Assembly (NCBI RefSeq): GCF_019048865.1
Contig: NZ_CP077604.1
Location: 1,674,001 to 1,738,000, forward strand
Length of the DNA stretch: 64,000 bases
Source: Aquihabitans sp. G128
GTDB taxonomy: Bacteria; Actinomycetota; Acidimicrobiia; Acidimicrobiales; Iamiaceae
Reading direction: 5' to 3'
The position numbers were made by a program, and so were the translations under genes. Under the pieces are notes generated by a model that did no database searches, had not been told where the DNA came from, and saw only the letters and a program-made list of their open reading frames with translations. Of this stretch, positions 1-8,472 are shown piece by piece. The first letter of the stretch is position 1. Every line of letters starts with the position of its first letter.

Positions 1-1
1 C

Positions 2-871
2 GACCTCGACCGCATCCAGCACTCCAAGGCCTTCCGCCGCCTCGCCGGCAAGTGCCAGGTCTTCGTCGAGCCCGAGGACGACCACCTCCGCACCCGCCTC
101 ACCCACGCCATCGAGGTGTGCCAGGTGGCGGTGTCGATCGCCCGGCCCGTCGGCCTCAACGTGGCGCTCACCGCCGCCGCCGCCACCGGCCACGACTGCG
201 GCCACGGCCCGGCCGGACACGCGTCCGAAGGCGCCCTGTCCCCGTTCGTCGAGGGCGGCTACCACCACGCCGTCTACGGCGCCGACGTCGTGCTCACCCC
301 GCTGAACCTCTGCGCCGAGACGCTGGACGCCATCCGCAACCACTCGTGGAACCGCCCGGCCCCGCGCACCCCGGAGGGCGAGGTCGTGGCCTGGGCCGAC
401 CGGATCGCCTACGTCTGCCACGACTTCGAGGACGCCATCGATGCCGGCCTGGTCACCACCGCCGAACTGCCATCGGCGGTCACCGAGGTCGTCGGCGCGG
501 ACCGCCGATCGCAGCTGCACGGCTTCATCACCGCCATGGTCGACACCATCGGCGCCACCGGGGTGGTCGGCCTGCGGGGCCCGGAGGCCGAGGCCCTGGC
601 CGCCTTCCGGGCGTTCAACTACGAGCGCATCTACCTGCGGCCGGCGGCGGTCGAGCAGGCCGAGCGGGCGGCGCGCCTCATCTCCAGCCTGGCGGAGTAC
701 TACCTCACCCACCCCTCGCGGCTGCCCGACGGGCGGGGCCTGGTGAGCGGGTCCCCCGAGGCCACCGCCGCCGCCGTGCGCTACGTCTCGGGCATGACCG
801 ACCGGTTCGCCCAGCGCGCCGCGCTCGACCTGTTGGGCTGGGACGAGCGGGCCCTCCCCCGCTCGGCCTGA
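2..871 (+). CDS. dgt: Deoxyguanosinetriphosphate triphosphohydrolase (dGTPase), 5' truncated
   Basis: HD-domain phosphohydrolase that converts dGTP to deoxyguanosine and triphosphate. The reading frame is open from the window edge, so the N-terminus lies outside. Seen: the opening [14 protein letters not shown] and RTRLTH motifs typical of the family, then the HD metal site in [14 protein letters not shown], and later the YERIYLRP segment. About 289 residues are visible, ending at a TGA at 869. It is convergent with the rplU-rpmA genes. In many actinobacteria dgt lies near dnaG; that part is off the window. The family assignment is firm; substrate preference for dGTP over other dNTPs cannot be read from sequence. 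Confidence 0.9.
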   Translation, partial: DLDRIQHSKAFRRLAGKCQVFVEPEDDHLRTRLTHAIEVCQVAVSIARPVGLNVALTAAAATGHDCGHGPAGHASEGALSPFVEGGYHHAVYGADVVLTPLNLCAETLDAIRNHSWNRPAPRTPEGEVVAWADRIAYVCHDFEDAIDAGLVTTAELPSAVTEVVGADRRSQLHGFITAMVDTIGATGVVGLRGPEAEALAAFRAFNYERIYLRPAAVEQAERAARLISSLAEYYLTHPSRLPDGRGLVSGSPEATAAAVRYVSGMTDRFAQRAALDLLGWDERALPRSA

Positions 872-920
872 CGCCCGCCGTCGGGCCAGCTGGCCCGACG
901 GGCCGGGCACGCGGCCCCAA

Positions 921-956
921 AACGCAAAAGGGACCCTGCCGGAGCGGGGTCCCCTT
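921..956 (-). terminator. Rho-independent terminator of rplU-rpmA
   Basis: On the minus strand a GGGACCC-type stem (7 bp core, ten-base loop) is followed by TTTTGCGTTTT. It sits about 30 bases past the rpmA stop. On the plus strand the same stem may help end dgt transcription, but it lacks a good T run there. Confidence 0.7.
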
Positions 957-985
957 GTGCGTGCCGCCGGATGGCAGCGGCCGGT

Positions 986-1243
986 TCAGTCGACGTCGGT
1001 GAGGATGTCGACCAGCTTGCGGCCGCCCCGTCGGGCGAACTTCACCCGGCCGTCGGCCGTGGCGAAGAGGGTGTCGTCGCCGCCGCGGCCCACGTTCTCA
1101 CCGGGGTGGAAGCGGGTGCCGCGCTGGCGCACGATGATGGAGCCGGCCGTGACGGCGGTGCCGTCGTAGGCCTTCACGCCGAGGCGCTGGGCGTTGGAGT
1201 CACGGCCGTTCCGGGTGGAACCGCCGCCCTTGGTCTTCGACAT
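986..1243 (-). CDS. rpmA: Ribosomal protein bL27
   Basis: Large-subunit protein whose N-terminal tail reaches the peptidyl-transferase centre. 85 residues; [11 protein letters not shown] and [16 protein letters not shown] are diagnostic. The N-terminus reads MSKTKGGG without the cleavable extension seen in Firmicutes. It starts 4 bases after the rplU stop, so the two genes are translated from one transcript. The usual downstream partner obg is absent here; a convergent dgt takes that place. Confidence 0.97.
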   Translation of the reverse strand: MSKTKGGGSTRNGRDSNAQRLGVKAYDGTAVTAGSIIVRQRGTRFHPGENVGRGGDDTLFATADGRVKFARRGGRKLVDILTDVD

Positions 1244-1247
1244 GGCT

Positions 1248-1556
1248 TCAGCCCTTCTTGATGCCGGTGATCTGGATCGTCGCGTAGTGCTGGCGATGAC
1301 CCCAGTGCTTGCGGCTGTTGGTCTTGTTCTTGTAGGTGAAGCCGGTGATCTTCGGGCCCTTGGAGGCGCCGATCACGTTGGCGGTCACCGTGGCGCCGGC
1401 CAGGGCGTCCGGGGCGGAGACGACGGTGTCGCCGTCGACCAGGAGCACGGGGACGAGGTTGACCTCGCCCTCGGTGACACCGAGCTTCTCGACCTGGAGC
1501 TCGTCGCCCTCGGTCACCCGGTACTGCTTCCCACCGGTCTTGATGACTGCGTACAT
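1248..1556 (-). CDS. rplU: Ribosomal protein bL21
   Basis: 23S rRNA-binding large-subunit protein of 102 residues. Start chosen at the ATG giving [14 protein letters not shown], the universal L21 N-terminus; the frame is open 26 codons further upstream but that extension is not L21-like. GAAGG lies upstream as a ribosome binding site. Conserved C-terminal features [13 protein letters not shown] and RHWGHRQHY-like basic patch are present. First gene of the rplU-rpmA pair, normally cotranscribed with rne in actinobacteria; here a phosphatase gene lies between. Confidence 0.97.
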   Translation of the reverse strand: MYAVIKTGGKQYRVTEGDELQVEKLGVTEGEVNLVPVLLVDGDTVVSAPDALAGATVTANVIGASKGPKITGFTYKNKTNSRKHWGHRQHYATIQITGIKKG

Positions 1557-1579
1557 CGTTTCTGCCTTCGCGAGTTCGT

Positions 1580-3334
1580 TCAGGGGCCCTGGGGCCGAAG
1601 GACAATGGTAGGTGGCTCGGCGGCCCGAGGCCAACCCGGGGGCGCGGCCCGGCTGGTCAGGGCCTCCGGACCTGGCTCCAGCCCACGGCTATCGCCGCCG
1701 CCGCAGCGGCCGCGACCAGGCGCACCCGGCGGCGCCGGCGCGCCGCCGCCGCCAGCATCCCCGGCGGCCGGGGAGGCACGAGCGGCGGGACGGCCCGATC
1801 GCTGCGCGACCCGGTCCCGGCGTCGACGCCCTCGGCGTCGCCGCCATCGGGCGCGGCGTGGCGACGGCGCGAGCACCTCGACCTCGACGAGGCGACCGGG
1901 CTGGTCGAGCGACGTCCGCCAGGCCGCACCCGCCTGCAGGGCCGGCACCGAGCCCGGATCCTCCGAGTCGGAGAACCACCACGTCCCGGTCACCGCGGTC
2001 GGGTCGACCTCCACGATGAGGTGGCCGCGAGCGAAGAGGTCGGCCCACCGCACGTCGGGCTTGGCCCGCAGGAGGTGCTGCACGGCGCGGCCGACGACCG
2101 GGACCATCTCCCCCATCGGCTCCGACGTGACCGCCGGGCAGGTCAGCTCGACCGCCACGGCGCCGAGGTCGTCGGTCGGCCCCTCGAACGCCCAGGCCGA
2201 GTGCACGTCGCCCGACAGGAGCACGGCCCCGCCACCGCGCTGGCGCAGGGCCTCGACCAAGCGCCGACGCTCGCCGGGGTAGCCGTCCCAGCCGTCGGTG
2301 TTGATGGCCCGCCCGTCCTCGACCAAGTAGCCGGAGGGGAACGGTTCGTCCACGTCGGCATCGGCGGGAAGGTCGATCGCCATGTCGTTGACCACCACGG
2401 AGCTGACGATCACCACCCACGGCAGGCTCCGGTCGGCGACCCGCTCGGCCAGCCACCGGCCCTGGGCGGCGCCCAGGATCGTGCGATCCGGGTCCTCCAG
2501 CGCCGGACCCCCGTCATCGGCCTGCTCGTCGCGACCCGCCAACCGCGTGTCGAGGAGCACGAGCTCGGCCACGTCGCCCAGCCGGACCGACCGCCACTGC
2601 GCACGCTCGGTCCGCTCCGACGGGCCGTCGCCACGGATGGGCAGCCACGTGGCCCGCTCGGCAGCCGCCGCATCGCGCCGTGGGGCCCACGGGCCGTGCT
2701 CGTCGGGGTCGTGGGTCTTGGCGCCGCCCTCCCAGGCGTTGTCGGCCAGGTCGTGGTCGTCGATCACCGCCACCATCGGGTGGCGCTGGTGCAGCGCCTG
2801 GAGGTCGGGGTCGCTCCGCACCTGGGCGTAGCGCTTCCGGTAGTCGTCGCGCGAGACGGCGTCGCGATCGGGCTCCACCGGACGGAGGTCGCCTTCGACC
2901 TCGGCGTACACGTAGTCGCCGAGGTGGACCACGAGGTCGATGTCGGCTTCGGCCAGGGCCCGGTAGGCGGCGAAGTGGCCGGCGCTGTAGTCGCCGCAGC
3001 AGACCAGGCCGAGCCGAACGCTCCGGTCACCCTCGGCGATCGTGCGGGTCCGACCCGCCGCCGACGCGCCGTCGGCCGCGGTGAAGCGGTAGTGGTGGTC
3101 GGTCCCGGGCCGCAAGCCGGTCACATCGACGACGTGGGTGCACTCGTCGCCCTCGATCGTTCCCGAGGAGCGGCCGCTGGCCACGACGTCGGTGAAGCCG
3201 ACGTCGGTCGCCACCTCCCAGTCGACCGGCGACGGGTCCGGCGCCCTGGTCCAGAGCAGCACGGAGCTGGTGGTGGGCTCGAAGCTGGCGACCCCGTAGG
3301 GGAAGCCGGGCGGCGCAGGCTCGATCACGGCCAT
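1580..3334 (-). CDS. PhoD-like phosphatase / phosphodiesterase, probable C-terminal frameshift
   Basis: Metallophosphoesterase of the PhoD/alkaline phosphatase D group. Residues 1-100 form the Fn3-like N-domain (SVLLWTRA, GLRPGTDHHYRF). The metal-binding core follows: CCGDYS, HLGDYVY, VIDDHDLADNAW (about 200), VVIVSS and LLSGDVHSAW (about 375). No signal peptide is visible, so it may act in the cytoplasm. The last ~90 residues are Arg/Pro/Gly-rich and look out of frame: removing one base near 1850 gives APSPAAPDGGDAEG and then a hydrophobic alanine-rich end stopping at 1657, with better GC3. It lies between rne and rplU, an unusual position. Substrate unknown. Confidence 0.8.
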   Translation of the reverse strand: MAVIEPAPPGFPYGVASFEPTTSSVLLWTRAPDPSPVDWEVATDVGFTDVVASGRSSGTIEGDECTHVVDVTGLRPGTDHHYRFTAADGASAAGRTRTIAEGDRSVRLGLVCCGDYSAGHFAAYRALAEADIDLVVHLGDYVYAEVEGDLRPVEPDRDAVSRDDYRKRYAQVRSDPDLQALHQRHPMVAVIDDHDLADNAWEGGAKTHDPDEHGPWAPRRDAAAAERATWLPIRGDGPSERTERAQWRSVRLGDVAELVLLDTRLAGRDEQADDGGPALEDPDRTILGAAQGRWLAERVADRSLPWVVIVSSVVVNDMAIDLPADADVDEPFPSGYLVEDGRAINTDGWDGYPGERRRLVEALRQRGGGAVLLSGDVHSAWAFEGPTDDLGAVAVELTCPAVTSEPMGEMVPVVGRAVQHLLRAKPDVRWADLFARGHLIVEVDPTAVTGTWWFSDSEDPGSVPALQAGAAWRTSLDQPGRLVEVEVLAPSPRRARWRRRRGRRRRDRVAQRSGRPAARASPAAGDAGGGGAPAPPGAPGRGRCGGGDSRGLEPGPEALTSRAAPPGWPRAAEPPTIVLRPQGP

Positions 3335-3353
3335 GACGGGCGCAGCGCGGCGA

Positions 3354-5498
3354 TCAGTCGCCGAGCAGGGCCTTGTCGAAGACCATGCCGCGGCCCTCGC
3401 ACGTGGGGCAGCCCGACGACAGCGACTCGATGAGGCCCTCCCCGATGCGCTTCCGGGTCATCTCGACCAGGCCGAGCTCGGAGATGTCGAACACCTGGGT
3501 GCGGGTCTTGTCCCGCGACAGCGCCTGGCGGAAGGTCGAGATGACCTGCTCGCGGTTGGCGCGGATCTCCATGTCGATGAAGTCGATGACGATGATGCCG
3601 CCGATGTCGCGCAGGCGCAGCTGGCGGGCCACCTCCTCGGCGGCCTCCAGGTTGTTGCGGAAGACCGTCTCCTCGAGGCTCGACTTGCCGACGTTCTTGC
3701 CGGTGTTCACGTCGATCACCGTCAGGGCCTCGGTCCGCTCGATGATCAGCGAACCGCCCGAGGGCAGCCACACCTTGCGGTCGATGGCCTTGTGGAGCTG
3801 CTCGTGGACGTGGTGGTGCTCGTAGATGGGCAGGCCACCGTGGTCGGCGGGGTCGTAGAGCTCCACCCGCTCCACCAGGGCCGGCGAGATCGAGCGGACG
3901 TAGTCGCGCACCTGCTCGTAGACGGCCTCGTCGTCGATGACCACCTGGCGGTAGTCGGTGTTGAACTCCTCGCGGATGACCCGGATCGACAGGTCGGGGT
4001 CGCGGTAGAGCAGCGCCGGCGCCTGCGACTTGGCGGCGAGGGCCTCGATCTCGGCCCACTGCTTGGCCAGCCGGGCCACGTCGTGCTGGAGCTCCTCCGC
4101 CGAGATGCCCTCGGCCGCGGTGCGCACGATCAGGCCGTGGCCCTGCGGCTTCACCTTGTCGAGCACCTGCCGGAGCCGCTTGCGCTCGTTGTCCGGCAGC
4201 CGCTTCGAGATGCCGTAGGTGGTGGAGTTCGGCACCAGCACCACGAAGCGGCCCGGGAGCGAGATCTCCTGGGTCAGCCGGGCGCCCTTGGCCCCGATGG
4301 GGTTCTTCGTGACCTGGCAGAGGATGGTCTGGCGGGCCTTGAGCATCTGCTCGATGCGCAGGTCGCCGCCCTTCTGGTCCAGGTCCTCGGGGTCGTGGCG
4401 GGTGTCGCCGCGGTACAGCACGGCGTTCTTGGGCGTGCCGATGTCGACGAACGCCGCCTCCATGCCCGGGAGCACGTTCTGCACCTTGCCCAGGTAGATG
4501 TTGCCGTGGATCTGGGTGACCTCGTCGGCCGGACGGGAGACGTAGTGCTCGATGAGCGAGCGGCCCTCGAGCACGGCGATCTGGGTGGCCGACGGCTGCA
4601 CGTGCACGGCCATCAGGTAGCGGCCGACGGGACGGCCCTTGCGCTCCTTGCCCCGCCGCTTGCTGAGCGTCTTCTCGTCGAGGTCGACGGGGGCGTCGTC
4701 GGTGATGGCCGTCACCGGCGTGCCCGCCGGGCGCCCCCCGGAGCGACCGCCCTGGCCGCGGCGCGACCCGCCGTCGCCGTTGCGGCCGCCGTCGCCGCGG
4801 CCGCCCTCGGTGCGAGCCCGCTGCTGCCCGCTCTCGGCCGGTGCGGCCTGCCCGCCAGCTGCGCCCTGGCCGCCGCCGGACCCGCCGCGCCCGCGCCCGC
4901 CCCGCCGGCGGCGCTTCTTGGCCCCGGTGGCACCCTCGGCGCCTCCGGTCCCCTGCTCGGCGGCGGCCTTGGGCGCGTCGGCATCGTCGGCCGGGGCTGC
5001 GGGGCGCGTGTCGCCGATCTTGGGCCGGCGCACGAGCGCAGCCTCGGCGGCCTCGGCCGAGGGCTGGTTCTCCCGGTGGCGATCCGGCAGCTCGGGCTGG
5101 CGATCGTCCTCGCCCTCGGAGACCGGAGCGGGCCGGGCCGCACGGGGACGGGTGGCGGGCCGCTCGTCGTCGCCACCGCTCGGCTCGTCGACGTCGTCCT
5201 GGTCGTCGGCGCCCTCGGCCCCTTCGGCCCGAGGGCGGTTCCGGCTCCGGCCGCCGCGCGACCCGCGGCGGCGCGGCCTCGGCGCGCCGCCTTCGCCTCC
5301 TTCACCGTCACCGCCGGCCTCGGCGGAGGGGCCATCGCCATCGGCGTCGCCCGTGGCCGCGGCGACCGGGCGGTCGCGGGCCTCGGGGGCCGAGCTGGGG
5401 ACGGGCGTGGGCTCAGCGGCGGGCCGGGGTGCGCCGGGCGCCTCCGGTTCGGACCCCGCTGGCTGGTCGGGGCGTTCCCCGGCGTCGGTATCGGTCAT
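3354..5498 (-). CDS. rne: Ribonuclease E/G
   Basis: Single-strand endoribonuclease for rRNA maturation and mRNA decay. 714 residues. About 1-255 is a disordered acidic/Arg-rich arm (RRRRGGRGRGG); the catalytic module follows with an S1-like region starting at GNIYLGKVQNVLPGMEAAFV, metal-binding DVNTGKNVG and IIVIDFIDME, and the Zn-link CPTCEGRG near the C-terminus. The order long N-terminal arm then catalytic core is the actinobacterial arrangement. Upstream on the same strand is the DUF2344 gene (15-base gap), downstream the phosphatase then rplU-rpmA. Confidence 0.95.
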   Translation of the reverse strand: MTDTDAGERPDQPAGSEPEAPGAPRPAAEPTPVPSSAPEARDRPVAAATGDADGDGPSAEAGGDGEGGEGGAPRPRRRGSRGGRSRNRPRAEGAEGADDQDDVDEPSGGDDERPATRPRAARPAPVSEGEDDRQPELPDRHRENQPSAEAAEAALVRRPKIGDTRPAAPADDADAPKAAAEQGTGGAEGATGAKKRRRRGGRGRGGSGGGQGAAGGQAAPAESGQQRARTEGGRGDGGRNGDGGSRRGQGGRSGGRPAGTPVTAITDDAPVDLDEKTLSKRRGKERKGRPVGRYLMAVHVQPSATQIAVLEGRSLIEHYVSRPADEVTQIHGNIYLGKVQNVLPGMEAAFVDIGTPKNAVLYRGDTRHDPEDLDQKGGDLRIEQMLKARQTILCQVTKNPIGAKGARLTQEISLPGRFVVLVPNSTTYGISKRLPDNERKRLRQVLDKVKPQGHGLIVRTAAEGISAEELQHDVARLAKQWAEIEALAAKSQAPALLYRDPDLSIRVIREEFNTDYRQVVIDDEAVYEQVRDYVRSISPALVERVELYDPADHGGLPIYEHHHVHEQLHKAIDRKVWLPSGGSLIIERTEALTVIDVNTGKNVGKSSLEETVFRNNLEAAEEVARQLRLRDIGGIIVIDFIDMEIRANREQVISTFRQALSRDKTRTQVFDISELGLVEMTRKRIGEGLIESLSSGCPTCEGRGMVFDKALLGD

Positions 5499-5513
5499 GT
5501 GTGCGATCCCTTC

Positions 5514-6245
5514 TCATGACGCGCGCACCTCGGCGCGCGGCGCCGACGTCGCGCCATGAGGGCCCGCGAGGGGCTCCACCTGGGCGCCGTCGAGCAGCAT
5601 CCATTGGTTGAGTCGCCGCACCCGTCCCTCTTCCCCGCCGGTGTCGAGCACGGCGAGCAGCTCGCTCGTGCGCAGGCCGCGGGGTTGGGTGGCCAGGTGG
5701 GCGTCGATCTCGGTGCCGTGCTCGGTCGGGCCGACCACGGCGAGGGCGAGCAGGTAGGGCCGGACGTCGTCGGTGACGTCCTTGCCCTTGCGCTGGCGGG
5801 TGACCGTCAGCTCGTTGGCGGCGAGCACCCGGTCGATGGCGTCGGCCACCACCGCGGGCTCGGCGCCGCGGATCTCGATGCGCCACTCGCAGCTGGTCAC
5901 GGCCTGCTGCAGGGAGGTGGCGTTCGAGGCGATCGTGCCGACCGAGGTGACCTCGAGGCCGACGGGGAGGGCGGCGGTGAGCCGCTCCGGGAGGCCGGCG
6001 AGGTCGGCCTCGCTGGGGGCGTTGGGCGCCTCGGGATCGAGGTCGATGTCGAGGAACTCGGCGAGCGACTCGTGGCCGGTGGACAGCGCCAGGCCGAAGT
6101 GCAGCTTCGGGTGGGGCGAGAACCCGAGCGAGTAGGCCACCGGCAGGCCGGCGATGCGGATGGTCCGCTCCCACACCCGAGCGATGTCGCGGTGGCTGGT
6201 CCAGCGGATCTTGCCGGTCTTGGTGAACCGGATCCGGATCCTCAT
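5514..6245 (-). CDS. DUF2344 / TIGR03936 radical-SAM-linked protein
   Basis: Cytoplasmic protein of 243 residues of the family that occurs next to, or fused to, the B12-binding radical SAM protein encoded just upstream. The N-terminus MRIRIRFTKTGKIRWTSHRD and GFSPHPKLHFGLAL are the signature. Start ATG at 6245 overlaps the TGA of the radical SAM gene (ATGA), indicating translational coupling. The tail after RRLNQWMLLDG is Pro/Ala-rich. A role in RNA modification or ribosome assembly is suggested only by the neighbouring rne and ribosomal protein genes; no reaction is established from the sequence. Confidence 0.85.
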   Translation of the reverse strand: MRIRIRFTKTGKIRWTSHRDIARVWERTIRIAGLPVAYSLGFSPHPKLHFGLALSTGHESLAEFLDIDLDPEAPNAPSEADLAGLPERLTAALPVGLEVTSVGTIASNATSLQQAVTSCEWRIEIRGAEPAVVADAIDRVLAANELTVTRQRKGKDVTDDVRPYLLALAVVGPTEHGTEIDAHLATQPRGLRTSELLAVLDTGGEEGRVRRLNQWMLLDGAQVEPLAGPHGATSAPRAEVRAS

Positions 6246-8193
6246 CCGGCGCCGACCCGCACCGGCTTCGACGCCAGCAGCACCACGGGCACCTCGCCGC
6301 CGACCGCCAGGTCCTGGCCGGTGCCCTGCGAGCCGCCGGCGGGCGGCACGGCCGAGGCGACGACGTGCTCGATGCCGTAGCCCGTGCACGCCCCGCAGTC
6401 GTAGCAGGGGGTCCACCGGCAGTCCTCGAGGCCGACCTCGGCCAGCGCGTCGCGCCAGTCCTGCCACAGGAAGTCCTTGTGCAGGCCGGCCGAGAGGTGG
6501 TCCCACGGCAGGGCTTCGTCCTCCGTGCGGTGCCGGTAGACGAAGTCCTCCTCGCGCAGGCCGGCGCGCTCGAGGGCGGCCTCCCACAGGTCGAGGTCGA
6601 AGTGCTCGGACCACTCCTGGAAGGTGCCGCCGTGGCGCCACACGTCCTCGATCACCGGGCCGAGCCGGCGATCGCCGCGGCTCACGAGCCCTTCGGCCAT
6701 GGTGGCCTTGGGGTCGTGCCACTTGAGCTTGATGCCGTGGTCGCGGCGCAGCTCGTCGCGCAGCAGGTAGATCTTGCGCTGCAGCTCTTCCCGGGTGTTC
6801 TGGCCGAACCACTGGAACGGGGTGAACGGCTTGGGCACGAACCCGCCGAGCGACACCGTCACCGACGGGCTGCGGTGGTACTCGCGCCCGATCTCGATGC
6901 ACCGGCGGGCCAGGGTGGCGATGCCGAGCGTGTCCTCGTCGGTCTCGGTCGGGAGGCCGGTGAGGAAGTAGAGCTTCATGCGCCGCCAGCCCTGCGAGTA
7001 GGCGGAGCGCACGGCGGCGTAGAGGTCTTCCTCGGTGATGAGCTTGTTGATGACCTGGCGCATGCGCCAGGTGCCCGCCTCGGGGGCGAAGGTCAGGCCG
7101 GTGCGGCGGGCCTTCTGGATCTCGCCGGCGATGCCGACGGTGAAGGCGTCGACGCGGAGCGAGGGCAGCGAGACCGAGACCTGGCCGCCGCAGCTGGGGT
7201 CGTTGACGGTGTCGCGCACCACCTGGTCGATGCCGGAGAAGTCGGCGGTGGACAGCGACGTGAGGGCGACCTCGTCGTAGCCGGTGCGCTTGAGGCCTTC
7301 GGCCACCATGGTGCGGACCTGGTCGGCCGGCCGCTCGCGCACGGGGCGGGTGATCATCCCGGCCTGGCAGAACCGGCAGCCGCGGTGCAGCCCCGGAACA
7401 CCTCGACGTTGAGCCGGTCGTGCACCACCTCGGTCAGCGGCACGAGCTGGTTCTTCGGGTACGGCCAGGCGCCGAGGTCGGCGATGGTGCGCTTCTCGAC
7501 CACTTCGGGCGCCGCCGGGTCGTTCGGGGTGATCGCCACCAGCATGCCGTCGTCGAACAGCGCGTCGTAGAGCGCCGGGACGTAGACGCCGGTGACGCCG
7601 GCCAGGGCGCGCAGCACGTCGATCCGTGCCGCCTTGCCGGCGGACTTCCACGCCGCGACCACCTCGGTGATCTCGCCGACGACCTCTTCGCCGTCGCCGA
7701 GCACCACGAAGTCGACGAAGTCGGCGATGGGCTCGGGGTTGTAGGTGCAGTGGCCGCCGACGCCGATCAGCAGGTCGGTGGCCGACCGGTCGGCCGAACG
7801 GACCGGGCAGCCCGCCAGGTCCACCATGTTGAGCACGTTGGTGTAGGTGAGCTCGGCGGAGAGGTTGAACGCGAGGATGTCGAAGTCGCCGGCCGCTCGG
7901 TGGGAGTCGACCGAGAACAGCGGCAGGCCGTGGGAGCGGAGCTGCTCTTCGAGGTCGGTCCACGGCGCGTAGGTGCGCTCGGCCACGCCGTCGGCGCGCT
8001 CGTTGATGATCTCGTTGAGGATCTGGAGGCCCTGGTTCGGCAACCCGATCTCATAGGTGTCGGGGTAGGCCAGGAGCCAGGCCGCCGAGTCGGGGTGGTG
8101 GTGCGGGGTCTGCGCCCCGTCCTCGCAGCCGATGTAGCGGGCCGGCTTCTGGACCTTGCCGAGCAGGGGCTCGAGCTGGTTCCAGATGGTCAT
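6242..8193 (-). CDS. B12-binding-type radical SAM protein (TIGR03960 family), frameshift in the FeS motif
   Basis: Radical SAM enzyme of about 650 residues once corrected. The N-terminal half reads normally (SAAWLLAYPDTYEIGLPN, GVGGHCTYNPEP) to EVFRGCT; the next bases put the expected RGCRFCQAGM in another frame, so the CX3CX2C cluster motif is split. Restoring one C (a G on the plus strand at 7384-7385) rejoins the halves. The C-terminal half (LPTETDEDTL, PFTPFQWFGQ, CYDCGACTGYG) is intact. Overlaps the DUF2344 start by four bases. The -10-like hexamer TAGGAT lies 9 bases before the ATG. Probably an assembly error rather than a true pseudogene. Confidence 0.85.
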
Positions 8194-8202
8194 GACCCCA
8201 GG

Positions 8203-8208
8203 ATCCTA
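8203..8208 (-). promoter_or_regulatory. -10 element before radical SAM gene
   Basis: TAGGAT, 9 bases upstream of the ATG; fits the short-leader or leaderless pattern seen across the window. No clear -35. Confidence 0.4.
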
Positions 8209-8273
8209 CCGGCCACCCACCCCCACCCCCGCCATCGCCTCCCACCACCGACGAACGCACCGAGCGCGAGGCA

Positions 8274-8321
8274 GGGGTTTCCGAGCGAAGCGAGCCCGGG
8301 GTTTCCGCGCGAAGCGAGCCC
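8274..8321. repeat. Tandem 24-bp direct repeat (two units)
   Basis: Two adjoining 24-base units (8274-8297 and 8298-8321) beginning GGGGTTTCCG and ending GAAGCGAGCCC, differing at one base, followed by another GGGG. They lie in the 279-base gap between rodA and the radical SAM gene. Confidence 0.75.
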
Positions 8322-8330
8322 GGGGGGTGT

Positions 8331-8391
8331 GGGGGGGCGGAGCTTGCGGAGCCCCCCACGACCTGAGGGGCCGGCTCCGCCGGACCCTCAG
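8331..8391. other. Two hairpins in the rodA / radical SAM intergenic gap
   Basis: One stem pairs a G run (GGGGGC) with GCCCCC around 8332-8357; a second, 8363-8391, has 8-bp arms CTGAGGGG/ACCCTCAG-like around a CCGG-rich loop. Neither is followed by a T run, so they could be factor-dependent terminators downstream of rodA or simply repeat structure. Confidence 0.4.
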
Positions 8392-8472
8392 CGAGGACAG
8401 CCCGGCGTCAGCCGGTCGATCGAAGCTCGAGGAACGGAGTGAGCCGCAGGCGAACGAGTGACGAGAAGACCG

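Noticed and set aside
3333-5519. Plus-strand frame opposite rne
   Set aside because: Antisense of RNase E/G with Ala/Gly/Leu-rich product and no family signature.
8274-8321. CRISPR-like repeats
   Set aside because: Two units directly adjoining with no spacers, and no cas genes in the window.
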